DNA of 64,000 nt from Streptomyces sp. NBC_01296 (GTDB taxonomy: Bacteria > Actinomycetota > Actinomycetes > Streptomycetales > Streptomycetaceae): NCBI RefSeq assembly GCF_035984415.1, contig NZ_CP130720.1, positions 7,936,001 to 8,000,000 of the forward strand, read 5' to 3'. Below are positions 8,156 to 15,907 of this stretch, one piece after another. Position 1 is the stretch's first letter. Each line of letters opens with the position of its first letter. The notes beneath the pieces were generated by a model, which made no database searches, had not been told where the DNA came from, and saw only the letters and a list, made by a program, of their open reading frames with translations. Both the position numbers and the translations under genes were made by a program.

Positions 8156-9172
8156 ATGTACGCAGCCGTGGTCCACGCCCTGGGGCAGCCGCCCCGGTAC
8201 GAGTCCGTGCCCGAGCCCACCCCCGCGGCCGGCGAGGTGGTCGTCGAGGTACTGGCGGCCGCGCTGTACCCGCTGGTGCGCTCGTTCGCCTCGGGCGGCC
8301 ACTACACGGGTGGCGATGCGCTGCCGCTGATCCCCGGGTTCGACGGGGTGGGCCGGACGCCGACCGGTGAACTCGTCTACATCTCGGGGCTGGAGCCCCC
8401 GCACGGGACGATGGCCGAGCGCGTCGCCGTACCGGCCGCCGCGCTCATGCCCGTACCGGAGGGGCTCGATCCGGTCACCGTCGCCGCCGTCATGAACCCC
8501 GCGTCCTCCGCATGGATCGCACTGCGTGAGCGGAGCCGGCTGCGCAGGGGGGATTCGGTACTCGTACTCGGTGCCACGGGCAACGCCGGGCGGGCCGCGA
8601 TCCAACTGTCCCTCGACCAGGGCGCGGGCTCCGTCGTGGCGGCCGGGCGCGATCCGCTGGCACTGCAGGCTGCGGCAGCCCTGGGCGCCCACCGTACGGT
8701 ATTGCTCCAGGGCTCCGACGAGGACATCGCGGCCGCCTTCGGAGCGGCGGCCGCCGACGTGGACATCGTGCTCGACTACCTGTGGGAACGGCCTGCCGAG
8801 CTGGCGCTCGACGGAATCCTCCGCCACCGCTCCGATCTCACCCGAACCCTGCGGTGGGTACAGATCGGCTCCGCGGCCGGAGCCGACATGACCCTGCCGT
8901 CCGCGTGGTTGCGCAAGGGGGACGTCAGCGTCTGCGGGAGCGGACTCGGCTCGATCTCGGGCGCCCGCCGCGACGCCGCCCTGCGCGAGCTGCTCGACCG
9001 CCTGCCCGACCTGGTGCCGGCCGCCGAGGCGGTCGCCGTGCCGATGGCCGAGGTCGAAGCCGCCTGGGAATCCCCGCTGAGGTCCGGCACCCGGCTCGTG
9101 TTCGTCCCCGCAGGCGCAGACGTACGAGCCTCCGGAGCGTCGGAAGCCGTCAAGAACGCGGAAACGGTCTGA
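8156..9172 (+). CDS. Zinc-independent MDR oxidoreductase (quinone-reductase type)
   Basis: A 338-residue medium-chain dehydrogenase/reductase. The N-terminal GroES-like half lacks the catalytic Cys/His zinc ligands. The Rossmann half has SVLVLGATGNAGRAAIQL, the NADP(H) loop of quinone-reductase-like MDRs. Start 8156 follows GGGGGCC; an in-frame ATG at 8123 has no ribosome site. Such enzymes reduce quinones or enones with NADPH in the cytoplasm; the substrate is not predictable here. Monocistronic, convergent with a small secreted protein whose stop lies 17 nt away. A short palindrome (9172-9183) overlaps the junction. Confidence 0.85.
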   Translation: MYAAVVHALGQPPRYESVPEPTPAAGEVVVEVLAAALYPLVRSFASGGHYTGGDALPLIPGFDGVGRTPTGELVYISGLEPPHGTMAERVAVPAAALMPVPEGLDPVTVAAVMNPASSAWIALRERSRLRRGDSVLVLGATGNAGRAAIQLSLDQGAGSVVAAGRDPLALQAAAALGAHRTVLLQGSDEDIAAAFGAAAADVDIVLDYLWERPAELALDGILRHRSDLTRTLRWVQIGSAAGADMTLPSAWLRKGDVSVCGSGLGSISGARRDAALRELLDRLPDLVPAAEAVAVPMAEVEAAWESPLRSGTRLVFVPAGADVRASGASEAVKNAETV

Positions 9173-9188
9173 CCGGCGCCGGTGGACC

Positions 9189-9518
9189 CTAACCGCCGTT
9201 GAAGCCGCTGCACTCGGTGCGCTCGTTGCCCTGCGAGACGGTGTACTGGGCGTTCTCCACGTTCAGCATCTGGAACCCGCCGTCGGGTCCGATCGTGAAG
9301 GACCCGCCTGCGGCAGTCGGTGAGGACAGGAACGCGGGCCCCGGTGTGAAGCCGCCGCCGGACAGGTGCACCTTGCCGTTGTCGAAGACGCCGGAGATGG
9401 AGCAGGTGGCCGTGGGAGCGGCGGCCGCCGTGCCCCACGCGAGGGCGGCGGGCGCGGCGATGAACGCGCCGGCCACCACGGGGGTGAGCACCAGCAGACG
9501 TACGCGTCGGTTGAACAT
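9189..9518 (-). CDS. Small secreted protein of unknown function
   Basis: A 109-residue protein with a clear signal peptide (MFNRRVRLLVLTPVVAGAF to the ALA cleavage region). The short mature domain has two cysteines (one near its N-terminus in TCSISG, one in TECSGF) that may bridge. The start is ATG 9518, preceded by GGGAGGAAG. The mature sequence is Gly-rich and beta-like (VHLSGGGFTPG, SFTIGPDGGF). I do not recognise a family. It is divergent from the DUF4232 gene at 9701, leaving a 182-bp shared promoter region. Confidence 0.65.
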   Translation of the reverse strand: MFNRRVRLLVLTPVVAGAFIAAPAALAWGTAAAAPTATCSISGVFDNGKVHLSGGGFTPGPAFLSSPTAAGGSFTIGPDGGFQMLNVENAQYTVSQGNERTECSGFNGG

Positions 9519-9700
9519 GCTTCCTCCCGAGAAAGCCAGGGGAAAAGCGGTGTGTCCGTCCTTTCCATCGTCCCCCGCCCGGCCCGGCGTGTCGATCGGG
9601 CGAAAGAGCCCGCGCCGCGCCGATGGTGCGGGTGGGTGGGACGCTGGGAGGAGGCCGGCCCGAACGGTGGGCCGTGCCGCGGAAGCGTGGAGGGCAACCC

Positions 9701-10258
9701 ATGAAATGCGCATCGCGAAGTGGCGCGATCAAGGTCTCGTCCGTGCTGCTCGTGGCGGGCGCCATGGCCGGAGGCCTCCTGGCGGGCGCCGGCTTCGGCA
9801 CGGCGGCAGCCGCGGACACCCTGGGAGTCGCCGCGGCGGCCCCGTGCAAGAGCGGTCAGGTGACTGCGGACAGCGCGCACCCGACCGGCTCCACCCAGGT
9901 ATTGATCACCGTGACCAACCAGGGTTCGAAGGCGTGCGTACTGAACGGCTTCCCCACCGTGGCTGTCGCGGGCCAGGGCTCGCCGGACAAGAACAGGCCC
10001 CTTCAGGTCACCCGCCAGGGGGCGGCGCGGCCGGTGCAGCTGGCGCCCGGAGGCCATGCCGCGGCGCGGCTCACCTTCACACCGGTTCTGGGCGAGGCGG
10101 ACGGCTACTGCACCTCCGGAGCCGATCCCACCGTCGCACCGTCGATGGTGGTGGGTGTCGCGGGCGCGAGGTACCAGCTGGCGCCGGACGACGGAGGCAA
10201 CTTCGCACTGTGCGGCAACAGCGTCCGTGCCACGGCCTTCCGCGCGGCGGGTTCCTGA
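9701..10258 (+). CDS. Secreted DUF4232-type protein
   Basis: A 185-residue exported protein. The signal region is residues 1 to about 40, Ala/Gly-rich and ending AAAADT. The mature domain has CKSGQVTADSA, then VLITVTNQGSKACVLNGFPTV and a late CGNSVRATAF, the cysteine and Asn-Gly pattern of DUF4232 proteins, common in Streptomyces, often as lipoproteins or secreted proteins. Start 9701 (MKCAS) has GGAGGG 6 nt upstream and replaces a longer frame. Function of the family is unknown; it resembles immunoglobulin-like beta sandwiches. Confidence 0.8.
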   Translation: MKCASRSGAIKVSSVLLVAGAMAGGLLAGAGFGTAAAADTLGVAAAAPCKSGQVTADSAHPTGSTQVLITVTNQGSKACVLNGFPTVAVAGQGSPDKNRPLQVTRQGAARPVQLAPGGHAAARLTFTPVLGEADGYCTSGADPTVAPSMVVGVAGARYQLAPDDGGNFALCGNSVRATAFRAAGS

Positions 10259-10361
10259 CCCCGGCCGTTGCCGTGGGCGCAATGCGGCTGGTGACGGCAG
10301 GTTGATATAGCGTGCGCACGTCAAATTACGTACGATGCACACGCTCACGGGGGATTCCCAT

Positions 10362-10931
10362 ATGACCTATCCGCCTCAGCAGGGCCCCGGCCCGTACGGC
10401 CAGCCTGTCCCGAACGGACAGCAGCCGCAGGGGTACCCGCCCCAGCCGGGATACGGATATCCGCAGCAGCAGGCCCAGCCCCCTTACGGCGCGGTGCCCC
10501 AGCAGTACCCGCACCCCCAGCAGTACCCGCACCCCCAGCAGTACCCGCACCCGCAGCAGTTCGCGGCCCCGCCGGCGCCGCCGGCCCGGCGCGGAGGCAT
10601 GGGGGTCATGAAGATCCTCAAGATCATCGCCGGCGTGGTCGTCGTCATCATGGTCGCGGTCGGCTACTTCGCGAGCCGCGACGACGCGGACAAGGCGAAC
10701 GTCGGCGACTGCCTGACGAACAAGGGGAGCACGGTGACCCCCGACCTGCAGGTGGTGAAGTGCGGTGGAGCCAACGCCGAGTTCAAGGTGGTCAAGGTGA
10801 TACCCGACACGCTCGACACGAACCAGTGCCAGGGCAAGTCGGACATCGGCTACCAGGAGCAGATGAGGGGCTCCCGCCGCAGCTCGGGCAAGCAGTTCGT
10901 GCTCTGCATCGACGAGATCAAGAAGAGCTGA
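10362..10931 (+). CDS. LppU/SCO3897-like membrane-anchored protein with Pro/Gln-rich head
   Basis: A 189-residue protein. Residues 1 to about 75 are Tyr/Pro/Gln/Gly-rich, a cytoplasmic low-complexity head common on actinobacterial single-pass proteins. One membrane helix follows (MKILKIIAGVVVVIMVAVGY). The extracytoplasmic domain has four cysteines, with VGDCLTNKG, VKCGGANAEFKVVKV, NQCQGKS and VLCIDE, the disulfide pattern of LppU-type proteins. Start is ATG 10362; the AT-rich stretch at 10300-10340 is the likely promoter. The head contains three 18-bp tandem repeats. Role unknown; a strong hairpin follows. Confidence 0.75.
   Translation: MTYPPQQGPGPYGQPVPNGQQPQGYPPQPGYGYPQQQAQPPYGAVPQQYPHPQQYPHPQQYPHPQQFAAPPAPPARRGGMGVMKILKIIAGVVVVIMVAVGYFASRDDADKANVGDCLTNKGSTVTPDLQVVKCGGANAEFKVVKVIPDTLDTNQCQGKSDIGYQEQMRGSRRSSGKQFVLCIDEIKKS
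10500..10553 (+). repeat. Three tandem 18-bp repeats encoding QQYPHP
   Basis: Three consecutive copies (10500-10517, 10518-10535, 10536-10553) of CAGCAGTACCCGCACCCC, with the start of a fourth. Encodes QQYPHP repeats in the low-complexity head of the LppU-like protein; copy number is likely to vary between strains. Confidence 0.9.
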
Positions 10932-10956
10932 CCGGGCCGCCCCGGCCGCCCTCCAC

Positions 10957-10996
10957 GCAGCCGCCCCGGAACCGGCAGGTTCCGCGGCGGCTGCGG
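10957..10996 (+). terminator. Terminator after the LppU-like gene
   Basis: Eighteen-bp arms (10957-10974 and 10979-10996) with one mismatch and loop GGCA, starting 26 nt after the stop codon at 10931. Starts CGCAGCCGCC. Confidence 0.85.
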
Positions 10997-10997
10997 C

Positions 10998-11100
10998 TGG
11001 TACTGCGGCTCTCGGGGGCGAAGGCCAGGGTGTACGCGCCCATGGCCCACTGGAGTTGGCCGGGTGTGGTACCCAGGCCGCGGACGGGGTGACCGCGAAG
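10998..11100 (-). pseudogene. Decayed MFS transporter fragment
   Basis: On the minus strand, 11079-11041 reads GLGTTPGQLQWAM, and after a frameshift the next bases read AYTLAFA. Together this matches the first helix of drug-exporter MFS proteins (the pattern is xLGxxxxQLQWxxxAYTLxFA). The reading frame is broken within the match and no further MFS sequence follows on either side. I take it as a relic of a deleted transporter gene. Short, so only moderately sure. Confidence 0.4.
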
Positions 11101-11136
11101 TGACCGCGGGCCGACCGCTGTCGGCGCGGGCGGCGG

Positions 11137-11619
11137 TCAGTACACGAGCTTGTACGTGACGTCCTTGGGGACCGGGGACGGCGCGGTGTGGGGATAGAAC
11201 AGCCGCATGGTCGTGAAGCGCTGGATGTCGGGATGTCCGGGCCAGGGCTCCGGCTTGCTCAGGGTCACCGCGACCGGGTACGCGCGGAAACGGCCGGCCG
11301 CGCAATAGGGCTTGCAGTCGTTCACCATGTCGGTGCCGGTGGCCGTCGCCTTCCCAGCACCCCAGGTGTCCCAGTTCAGCCGGACGAGGCGGTTGTTTCC
11401 GTCGCCGCAGGCCAGCAGGTACTCCTCGGGACGTACCTGGGCCTGGGAGAAGCAGTCCACGACCACGACCGGTTCGGGATCCGGTTCCGGGGCGGCCCGG
11501 GTCTGAGCCGAGGCGGGTACGACGCCCGCCACGAGGGCCGCGGCCGCGCACAGCAGGGTGGCCGTCCGCACCTTGGCTCGGGGTGCAGGAGCGCGCTTGC
11601 CGTCTCCTGAAACGTCCAC
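11137..11619 (-). CDS. Secreted protein of unknown function
   Basis: A 160-residue protein with a signal peptide (basic start, then LLCAAAALVAGVVPASAQT). The mature domain has four cysteines (DCFSQ, LACGDG, DCKPYC) and aromatic-rich strands (LNWDTWGAG, YKLVY at the very end), suggesting a small disulfide-bonded beta domain; similar proteins are widespread in Streptomyces with no known role. The GTG at 11619 is preceded by GAGGAGG with a short 4-nt spacer; an upstream ATG at 11679 is the alternative. Confidence 0.65.
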   Translation of the reverse strand: MDVSGDGKRAPAPRAKVRTATLLCAAAALVAGVVPASAQTRAAPEPDPEPVVVVDCFSQAQVRPEEYLLACGDGNNRLVRLNWDTWGAGKATATGTDMVNDCKPYCAAGRFRAYPVAVTLSKPEPWPGHPDIQRFTTMRLFYPHTAPSPVPKDVTYKLVY

Positions 11620-11809
11620 GGGACCTCCTCGGGTCGTCCGTCCGCCGTGGGTGCTGAACCCGTCCCCAGCTTCCCCCATCCGGGCGTACCCCGCACCCGC
11701 TGCGGGTCACGGGCGGTGACGAGGACCTCGGGACGGTGCTGCCCCTGGTGGACCGGTGGCGGCTGCCGGCCGAGGCCGAGCGGGGTGGCCACCGCGGAAG
11801 GTGAACGGT

Positions 11810-12529
11810 TCAGGAAACTCCGTACCACTGGCTGCCCCAGCCGGTGTTGACCGTGCTCGTGGACTGCTCGGCGAGATTCAGCGTGGCCGGCAGGGAGGTC
11901 TGGCCGGTCAGGACCGTGCTGTAGCGGAGGTTCGGCGGGGTCAGGCCCGCGTTGACCGAGATGCCGGCGCCCGTGGACTTGAGGGTGAGGGCGTTGGTGG
12001 CCCAGTTGCCGTTGAGGAGGAGGGCGACGAAGTACGTGCCGGGGGCGGCGGTGAACGGCTTGGCCAGCGGCAGCGGCTTGGCTATCGCGTCGGTCATCAG
12101 CTGCGGCGAGATGTCCGCGGTGGACGCGCGCAGGGCGCCGGTGGCGTCGTAGACGCCGAGGTAGGACTGGGAGAGCTGGGCGTTCGGGTCGATGCCGGCC
12201 AGCCCCAGCCAGACGTTGGACCAGGTGATCTGCTCGCGCAGCACGATCCGTACGAGGGTGATCCGTCCGCCCACTCCGGCGGCGGACTGGGCGGTGACGT
12301 GCCCCGCGTCGTTGGGGTCGCCGGTCCAGGCCAGGAGGTTCTGGTCCTGGGGCCGGGGGCCCTCGTACCCGGAACCGTTGCCCGGCGCGGCGGGAGCAGG
12401 AGCGGTGGCGACCGCGCCGCTCGGCTTCCCCTTCGGGCTCCCACCGGAGGAGGTGCAGCCGGTCAGGACGAGCAACGCCGCGAGTGCGGCGGCGATGCCG
12501 GCCGGGACGGTGGTGGTACGGGTGCGCAT
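11810..12529 (-). CDS. Putative lipoprotein
   Basis: A 239-residue protein with a lipoprotein signal: MRTRTTTVPAGIAAALAALL then VLTGC, with the lipid-carrying Cys at residue 25. A Ser/Gly/Pro/Ala linker (26-50) leads to a beta-rich domain with motifs RITLVRIVLREQITWSN and PGTYFVALLLNGNW. The latter recalls domains that describe appended carbohydrate- or adhesin-like beta sandwiches. I do not recognise the family. It should be anchored on the outer face of the membrane. Single gene; 250 bp of decayed sequence precede it. Confidence 0.75.
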   Translation of the reverse strand: MRTRTTTVPAGIAAALAALLVLTGCTSSGGSPKGKPSGAVATAPAPAAPGNGSGYEGPRPQDQNLLAWTGDPNDAGHVTAQSAAGVGGRITLVRIVLREQITWSNVWLGLAGIDPNAQLSQSYLGVYDATGALRASTADISPQLMTDAIAKPLPLAKPFTAAPGTYFVALLLNGNWATNALTLKSTGAGISVNAGLTPPNLRYSTVLTGQTSLPATLNLAEQSTSTVNTGWGSQWYGVS

Positions 12530-12629
12530 GGTCCCCCCATGAGGTGCGGATGTGCCAAAGGGGCCATGGTCACACGGGACCTCGCCCGCTCCCCGCGCGA
12601 GGTCCCGTAGCGTAGTCGGCGTGCTGTTC

Positions 12630-12725
12630 GACGCGCGGCGCCGTCACGTGATCCCGGAGGTGGTCCCCGAGGCGCTGCCCGCTGACCTTCTCGACCAGCA
12701 TGCCGAGCAGGATGGTGCCCGCACA
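12630..12725 (-). pseudogene. Relic of a serine hydrolase (beta-lactamase family)
   Basis: The minus-strand translation at 12713-12636 reads ILLGMLVEKVSGQRLGDHL followed by RDHVTAP. This matches the helix after the YSN motif in class C beta-lactamase-like serine hydrolases (YxNxxYxLLGxLVEKVSGxxxxDxL). The YSN motif itself, the SxxK nucleophile region and everything downstream are missing. The gap 12530-12781 holds nothing else I can read. Confidence 0.4.
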
Positions 12726-12781
12726 CTGGGCGGCCGACAGCAGGGCTGCCGCCTCGCGACCTTCCCCAAGGCCGTCTCTTC

Positions 12782-13033
12782 CTAGCTCCGTTGCCAGTGG
12801 GTGCACGAGTGCGCGGTGGGGGCCGCCTCGCCGGTCCGGGTGGTGGGGCACGGGACCGGCACGTCACTCGGGGACGGGGCGCGTTCCCACCGCTTCGGCT
12901 CCGGCGTGGGGCTCGTCGAGTCGTCGAGGTACAGCGTGTACGCGCCGCCGGCCAGTACGACGGCGACCCAGCCCGCCACCACCCAGCGCCAGACCCTTCG
13001 CGGCACGGACGCCCCTTTGTCGCGGCCGGACAT
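12782..13033 (-). CDS. Small single-pass membrane protein
   Basis: An 83-residue protein. A basic N-terminus (MSGRDKGASVPRRVWR) is followed by one membrane helix (WVVAGWVAVVLAGGAYTLYL) and an extracytoplasmic Ser/Pro/Thr-rich tail with two cysteines. It starts 4 nt after the nadE stop, on the same strand, so it is most likely co-transcribed with nadE. No family recognised. The closeness to nadE suggests it is expressed, but a functional link to NAD synthesis is not implied. Confidence 0.6.
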   Translation of the reverse strand: MSGRDKGASVPRRVWRWVVAGWVAVVLAGGAYTLYLDDSTSPTPEPKRWERAPSPSDVPVPCPTTRTGEAAPTAHSCTHWQRS

Positions 13034-13037
13034 TTTG

Positions 13038-13868
13038 TTACGGCGCGATCGGGAGCCGGCGCTTGTGCTCGGTCTGCCGGTAGCGGCGGACGATCGTGTC
13101 GAAGGCGCGCTCGTCGACCGGCTTGCCCTCCAGGAAGTCGTCGATGTCGTCGTACGTGACACCCAGGGCGTCCTCGTCGGCCTTGCCCGGGTCCAAGGTC
13201 TCCAGGTCCGCCGTGGGGGTCTTCCAGACCAGCTCCGCGGGGGCGCCCAGGACGTCGGCCACGGCGCGTACCCGGCGCTTGGTCAGGCCGGTCAGGGGGA
13301 CCAGGTCGGCCGCGCCGTCGCCGAACTTGGTGAAGAAGCCCGAGACGGCCTCCGCCGCGTGGTCGGTGCCGACGACCAGTCCGTCGTGGGCGCCGGCCAC
13401 CGTGTACTGGGCGATCATGCGCTGGCGGGCCTTGATGTTGCCCTGTACGAAGTCCTGGTGGTGGGCGTCCCGGAAGACGGTGCCGCCGGCGACGGCGGCC
13501 TCCAGCGCGGCGTCGCTGGCGGGCTTCACGTCCACCGTCAGCACCCGGTCCGCCTGGATGAAGCCGAGCGCGAGCTGCGCGTCCTGCTCGTCGGCCTGGA
13601 CCCCGTACGGCAGCCGCATCGCGTAGAACCTCGCTTCGTGGCCGCTCTCCCGGGCCCGCTCCACGGCGAGCTGGCAGAGCCGTCCGGCCGTGGTGGAGTC
13701 AACGCCGCCGCTGATACCGAGCACCAGGGAGCGCAGGCCGGTGGAGGTGAGCCGGTCCGCCAGGAAGGCCACCCGGCGCTCGATCTCCCGGTGTGCGTCG
13801 AAAGTCTCCGACACCTCGAGTTCCCGGGCGATCTCCTGCTGCAGAACGGTGGACGCCGGCCGGCTCAC
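13038..13868 (-). CDS. nadE: NH3-dependent NAD+ synthetase
   Basis: A 276-residue single-domain NadE. It adenylates deamido-NAD+ with ATP and amidates it with ammonia, the last step of NAD synthesis. The PP-loop LVLGISGGVDSTTAGRL is intact. The Escherichia-type segments HHQDFVQGNIKARQRM, GTDHAAEAVSGFFTKFGDG (the family's HAAE and GD motifs) and KTPTADLE are present. Length is that of the 275-residue ammonia-dependent enzyme, with no glutaminase domain. The start is GTG 13868 with GGAG 6 nt upstream; a longer frame to 14009 encodes non-conserved sequence. Constitutive housekeeping gene. Confidence 0.96.
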   Translation of the reverse strand: MSRPASTVLQQEIARELEVSETFDAHREIERRVAFLADRLTSTGLRSLVLGISGGVDSTTAGRLCQLAVERARESGHEARFYAMRLPYGVQADEQDAQLALGFIQADRVLTVDVKPASDAALEAAVAGGTVFRDAHHQDFVQGNIKARQRMIAQYTVAGAHDGLVVGTDHAAEAVSGFFTKFGDGAADLVPLTGLTKRRVRAVADVLGAPAELVWKTPTADLETLDPGKADEDALGVTYDDIDDFLEGKPVDERAFDTIVRRYRQTEHKRRLPIAP

Positions 13869-14128
13869 GGCTGCTCCTCGTGGTCGATGGTCGATCGTGG
13901 TGTGCTGTCCCGCCGACCCTAGTCGAAGCGTCCGGCCCGCCGTCAGGCGGCTGCCGCCGACAAGGATCACGAAGATCCGCGATGAGTTCCGGCGCCCGCC
14001 GCTGTCCACCGTGGACAGGAGGCATCAGCGCCCTCCCCGTGACGCCGGAGGCGATCCGCCATTCCGCCTGCTGGAGCGGACGACCTGATCATTCGCTGAT
14101 TGCCGAACTCTTCAGGCATCCTGGGAGC

Positions 14129-14863
14129 ATGAACGCATTGCATGCCGGGACGCCGGCGGACGGTGTCGCCCCCGCGGCGCGCCTTGCCGCCTTCGCCGCA
14201 GCCCTGGCCGACGAGACCCGGGCGGCCATCTGTATGACGCTGCTCGAGGGACGTGCCTGGACCGCGGGCGAGCTGGCCCGGATCACCGCGGTGGCGCCGT
14301 CGACGGTCAGCGGCCATCTGACGCGCCTGCTCGATGCGGGCCTCTGCGTCACCGAGCGGCAGGGCCGCCACAGTTACGTGCGGATCGCCGACGCCGCGAC
14401 CGCCCGCCTCGTCGACGAACTGGCCTCGTACGCGATCCCGGACCGGGACGCGGCGCACGCGGTGCCCGTGGTGGCTGCGCCCGACCCGCTCGCCCGCGCC
14501 CGCACGTGCTACGACCATTTCGCGGGGCGGCTCGGGATGGCGGTGACCGACGCCATGGAACGGTGCGGGCTGCTCCGTACGGACGGGGTCTTCGAGCTCA
14601 CGGAGGCAGGGCGCGCGTGGTGTGCCGGGGCCGGTGTCAGCCTCGACCACGAGGGGCGCAGGCCGCTGGCGAGCTCCTGCTTGGACTGGACCGAGCGGCG
14701 CCGCCACCTGGGGGGCCTGGCCGGGGCGCGGCTGTGCGCGCGGGCGCTCGGCGAGGAGTGGGTGGTGCGGCCGGCGGCCGGCGGGCGCGGGCTGGAGGTG
14801 ACCGAGTCCGGGGAGCGGGCCTTCGGCGACCTGCTGGGGATCGGCCCGGAGGCCTGGAGCTGA
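14129..14863 (+). CDS. ArsR-type winged-helix regulator
   Basis: A 244-residue regulator. The N-terminal 95 residues are an ArsR/HTH_20 winged helix: RLAAFAAALADETRAAICMTLLEG, then WTAGELARITAVAPSTVSGHLTRL. A long C-terminal part (about 110-244) contains repeated short Gly/Cys segments (RCGLLRTDGVFELTEAGRAW, LASSCLDWTERRRHLGG). This architecture, an ArsR head with a C-terminal domain of two similar halves, is common in Streptomyces next to a transporter. It lacks the CxC metal site of metal-sensing ArsR proteins. It lies just upstream of a DMT exporter with an operator-like dyad between them. Confidence 0.85.
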   Translation: MNALHAGTPADGVAPAARLAAFAAALADETRAAICMTLLEGRAWTAGELARITAVAPSTVSGHLTRLLDAGLCVTERQGRHSYVRIADAATARLVDELASYAIPDRDAAHAVPVVAAPDPLARARTCYDHFAGRLGMAVTDAMERCGLLRTDGVFELTEAGRAWCAGAGVSLDHEGRRPLASSCLDWTERRRHLGGLAGARLCARALGEEWVVRPAAGGRGLEVTESGERAFGDLLGIGPEAWS

Positions 14864-14880
14864 GCCGACGTATTCCCTGC

Positions 14881-14906
14881 AACATTTCGGTAGACACCGA
14901 AGTGTT
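14881..14906. promoter_or_regulatory. Operator-like inverted repeat before the DMT exporter
   Basis: AACATTTCGGT (14881-14891) and ACCGAAGTGTT (14896-14906) are 11-bp arms with one mismatch and a 4-nt spacer AGAC. The element sits between the regulator stop (14863) and the exporter ATG (14927), and overlaps the likely promoter. Symmetry and size fit a winged-helix or similar dimer site. Confidence 0.6.
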
Positions 14907-14926
14907 GGGCTCGTAGGGTGGGGTTC

Positions 14927-15907
14927 ATGACGCTCCCACTGCGCTCGCTTCCGCCCTCCGTCCTCACGGTCGCCGCCGTCTCGTTCACCGTGTGCGCCTG
15001 GGCGTCGGCCTTCGTGTCCATCCGCAGCGCGGGCGACGCGTACTCACCCGGGGCCCTGGCCCTCGGCAGGCTGCTGGCCGCCTCGGTGGTGCTCGCCGCC
15101 CTGCTCCTGATCCGCCGCCAAGGCCTGCCCCCGCGCGGAGCCCGGCGCGGAATCCTGATCTCCGGGCTGGTGTGGTTCTGCGGCTACACGGTCGCGCTGA
15201 ACTGGGGCGAACGCCTGGTCGACGCGGGTACGGCCGCCCTGCTCGTGAACACCGGGCCCATCCTCATGGCCCTGCTCGCGGCCCGCCTGCTCGGCGAGGC
15301 GCTGCCGCCGCGGCTGCTGGCCGGCATGGCCGTCTCCTTCGTCGGGGCGGTGGTCGTCGGCCTGTCCATGTCGTCCGGCGGCGACGGCTCGACCTCGGTG
15401 CTCGGGGTCGTCCTGTGCCTGCTCGCGGCGGTGGCCTACGCGAGCGGTGTCATCGCGCAGAAGCCCGCGCTGTCCTTCGGGACGCCCCTGCAGATCACCG
15501 CCTACAGCTGCCTGACCGGAACCGCGGCCTGCCTGCCCTTCGCGGGGCAGCTGTTCGAGGAGCTGCCGAGGGCGCCGGTGTCCGCGACGCTCAACATGGT
15601 CTACCTGGGCGTCGTGCCGACCGCCCTCGCGTTCACCACGTGGACCTACGCCCTGGCGCGCATGCCCGCCGGGAAGCTGGGCGCGACGACCTATGCCGTC
15701 CCGGCCATCGTCGTGCTGCTGAGCTGGGCCCTCCTGGGCGAGGTCCCCGCCTGGCTTACCCTGCTCGGCGGGGTGCTGTGCCTGGCCGGCGTGGCGGTGT
15801 CCCGCCACCGGCCGAGTGCGGCCGCGGACGCCCCGGCCGGTGCGCAGACTTCCGGCACCCGGGTGACCTCCGAGACGGCGAAGGACCACGTGCCGCGGAC
15901 CGTCTAG
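14927..15907 (+). CDS. EamA/DMT-family exporter
   Basis: A 326-residue inner-membrane protein with ten predicted helices in two EamA repeats (about 15-140 and 150-290). Motifs include ASAFVSIRSAG in helix 1, LNWGERLVDAGTAALLVNTGP (repeat 1), and TALAFTTWTYALARMPAGKLGA followed by LLGEVPAW (repeat 2). These are characteristic of RhaT/EamA drug/metabolite transporters that export amino acids or small metabolites. The ATG at 14927 follows GGTGGGG. Probably controlled by the upstream ArsR-type protein through the dyad. Its TAG overlaps the tail of the convergent TetR gene by 4 nt. Confidence 0.9.
   Translation: MTLPLRSLPPSVLTVAAVSFTVCAWASAFVSIRSAGDAYSPGALALGRLLAASVVLAALLLIRRQGLPPRGARRGILISGLVWFCGYTVALNWGERLVDAGTAALLVNTGPILMALLAARLLGEALPPRLLAGMAVSFVGAVVVGLSMSSGGDGSTSVLGVVLCLLAAVAYASGVIAQKPALSFGTPLQITAYSCLTGTAACLPFAGQLFEELPRAPVSATLNMVYLGVVPTALAFTTWTYALARMPAGKLGATTYAVPAIVVLLSWALLGEVPAWLTLLGGVLCLAGVAVSRHRPSAAADAPAGAQTSGTRVTSETAKDHVPRTV

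Noticed and set aside
9172..9183. Palindrome ACCGGCGCCGGT at the end of the MDR gene
   Set aside because: Common GC-rich chance palindrome overlapping a stop codon.
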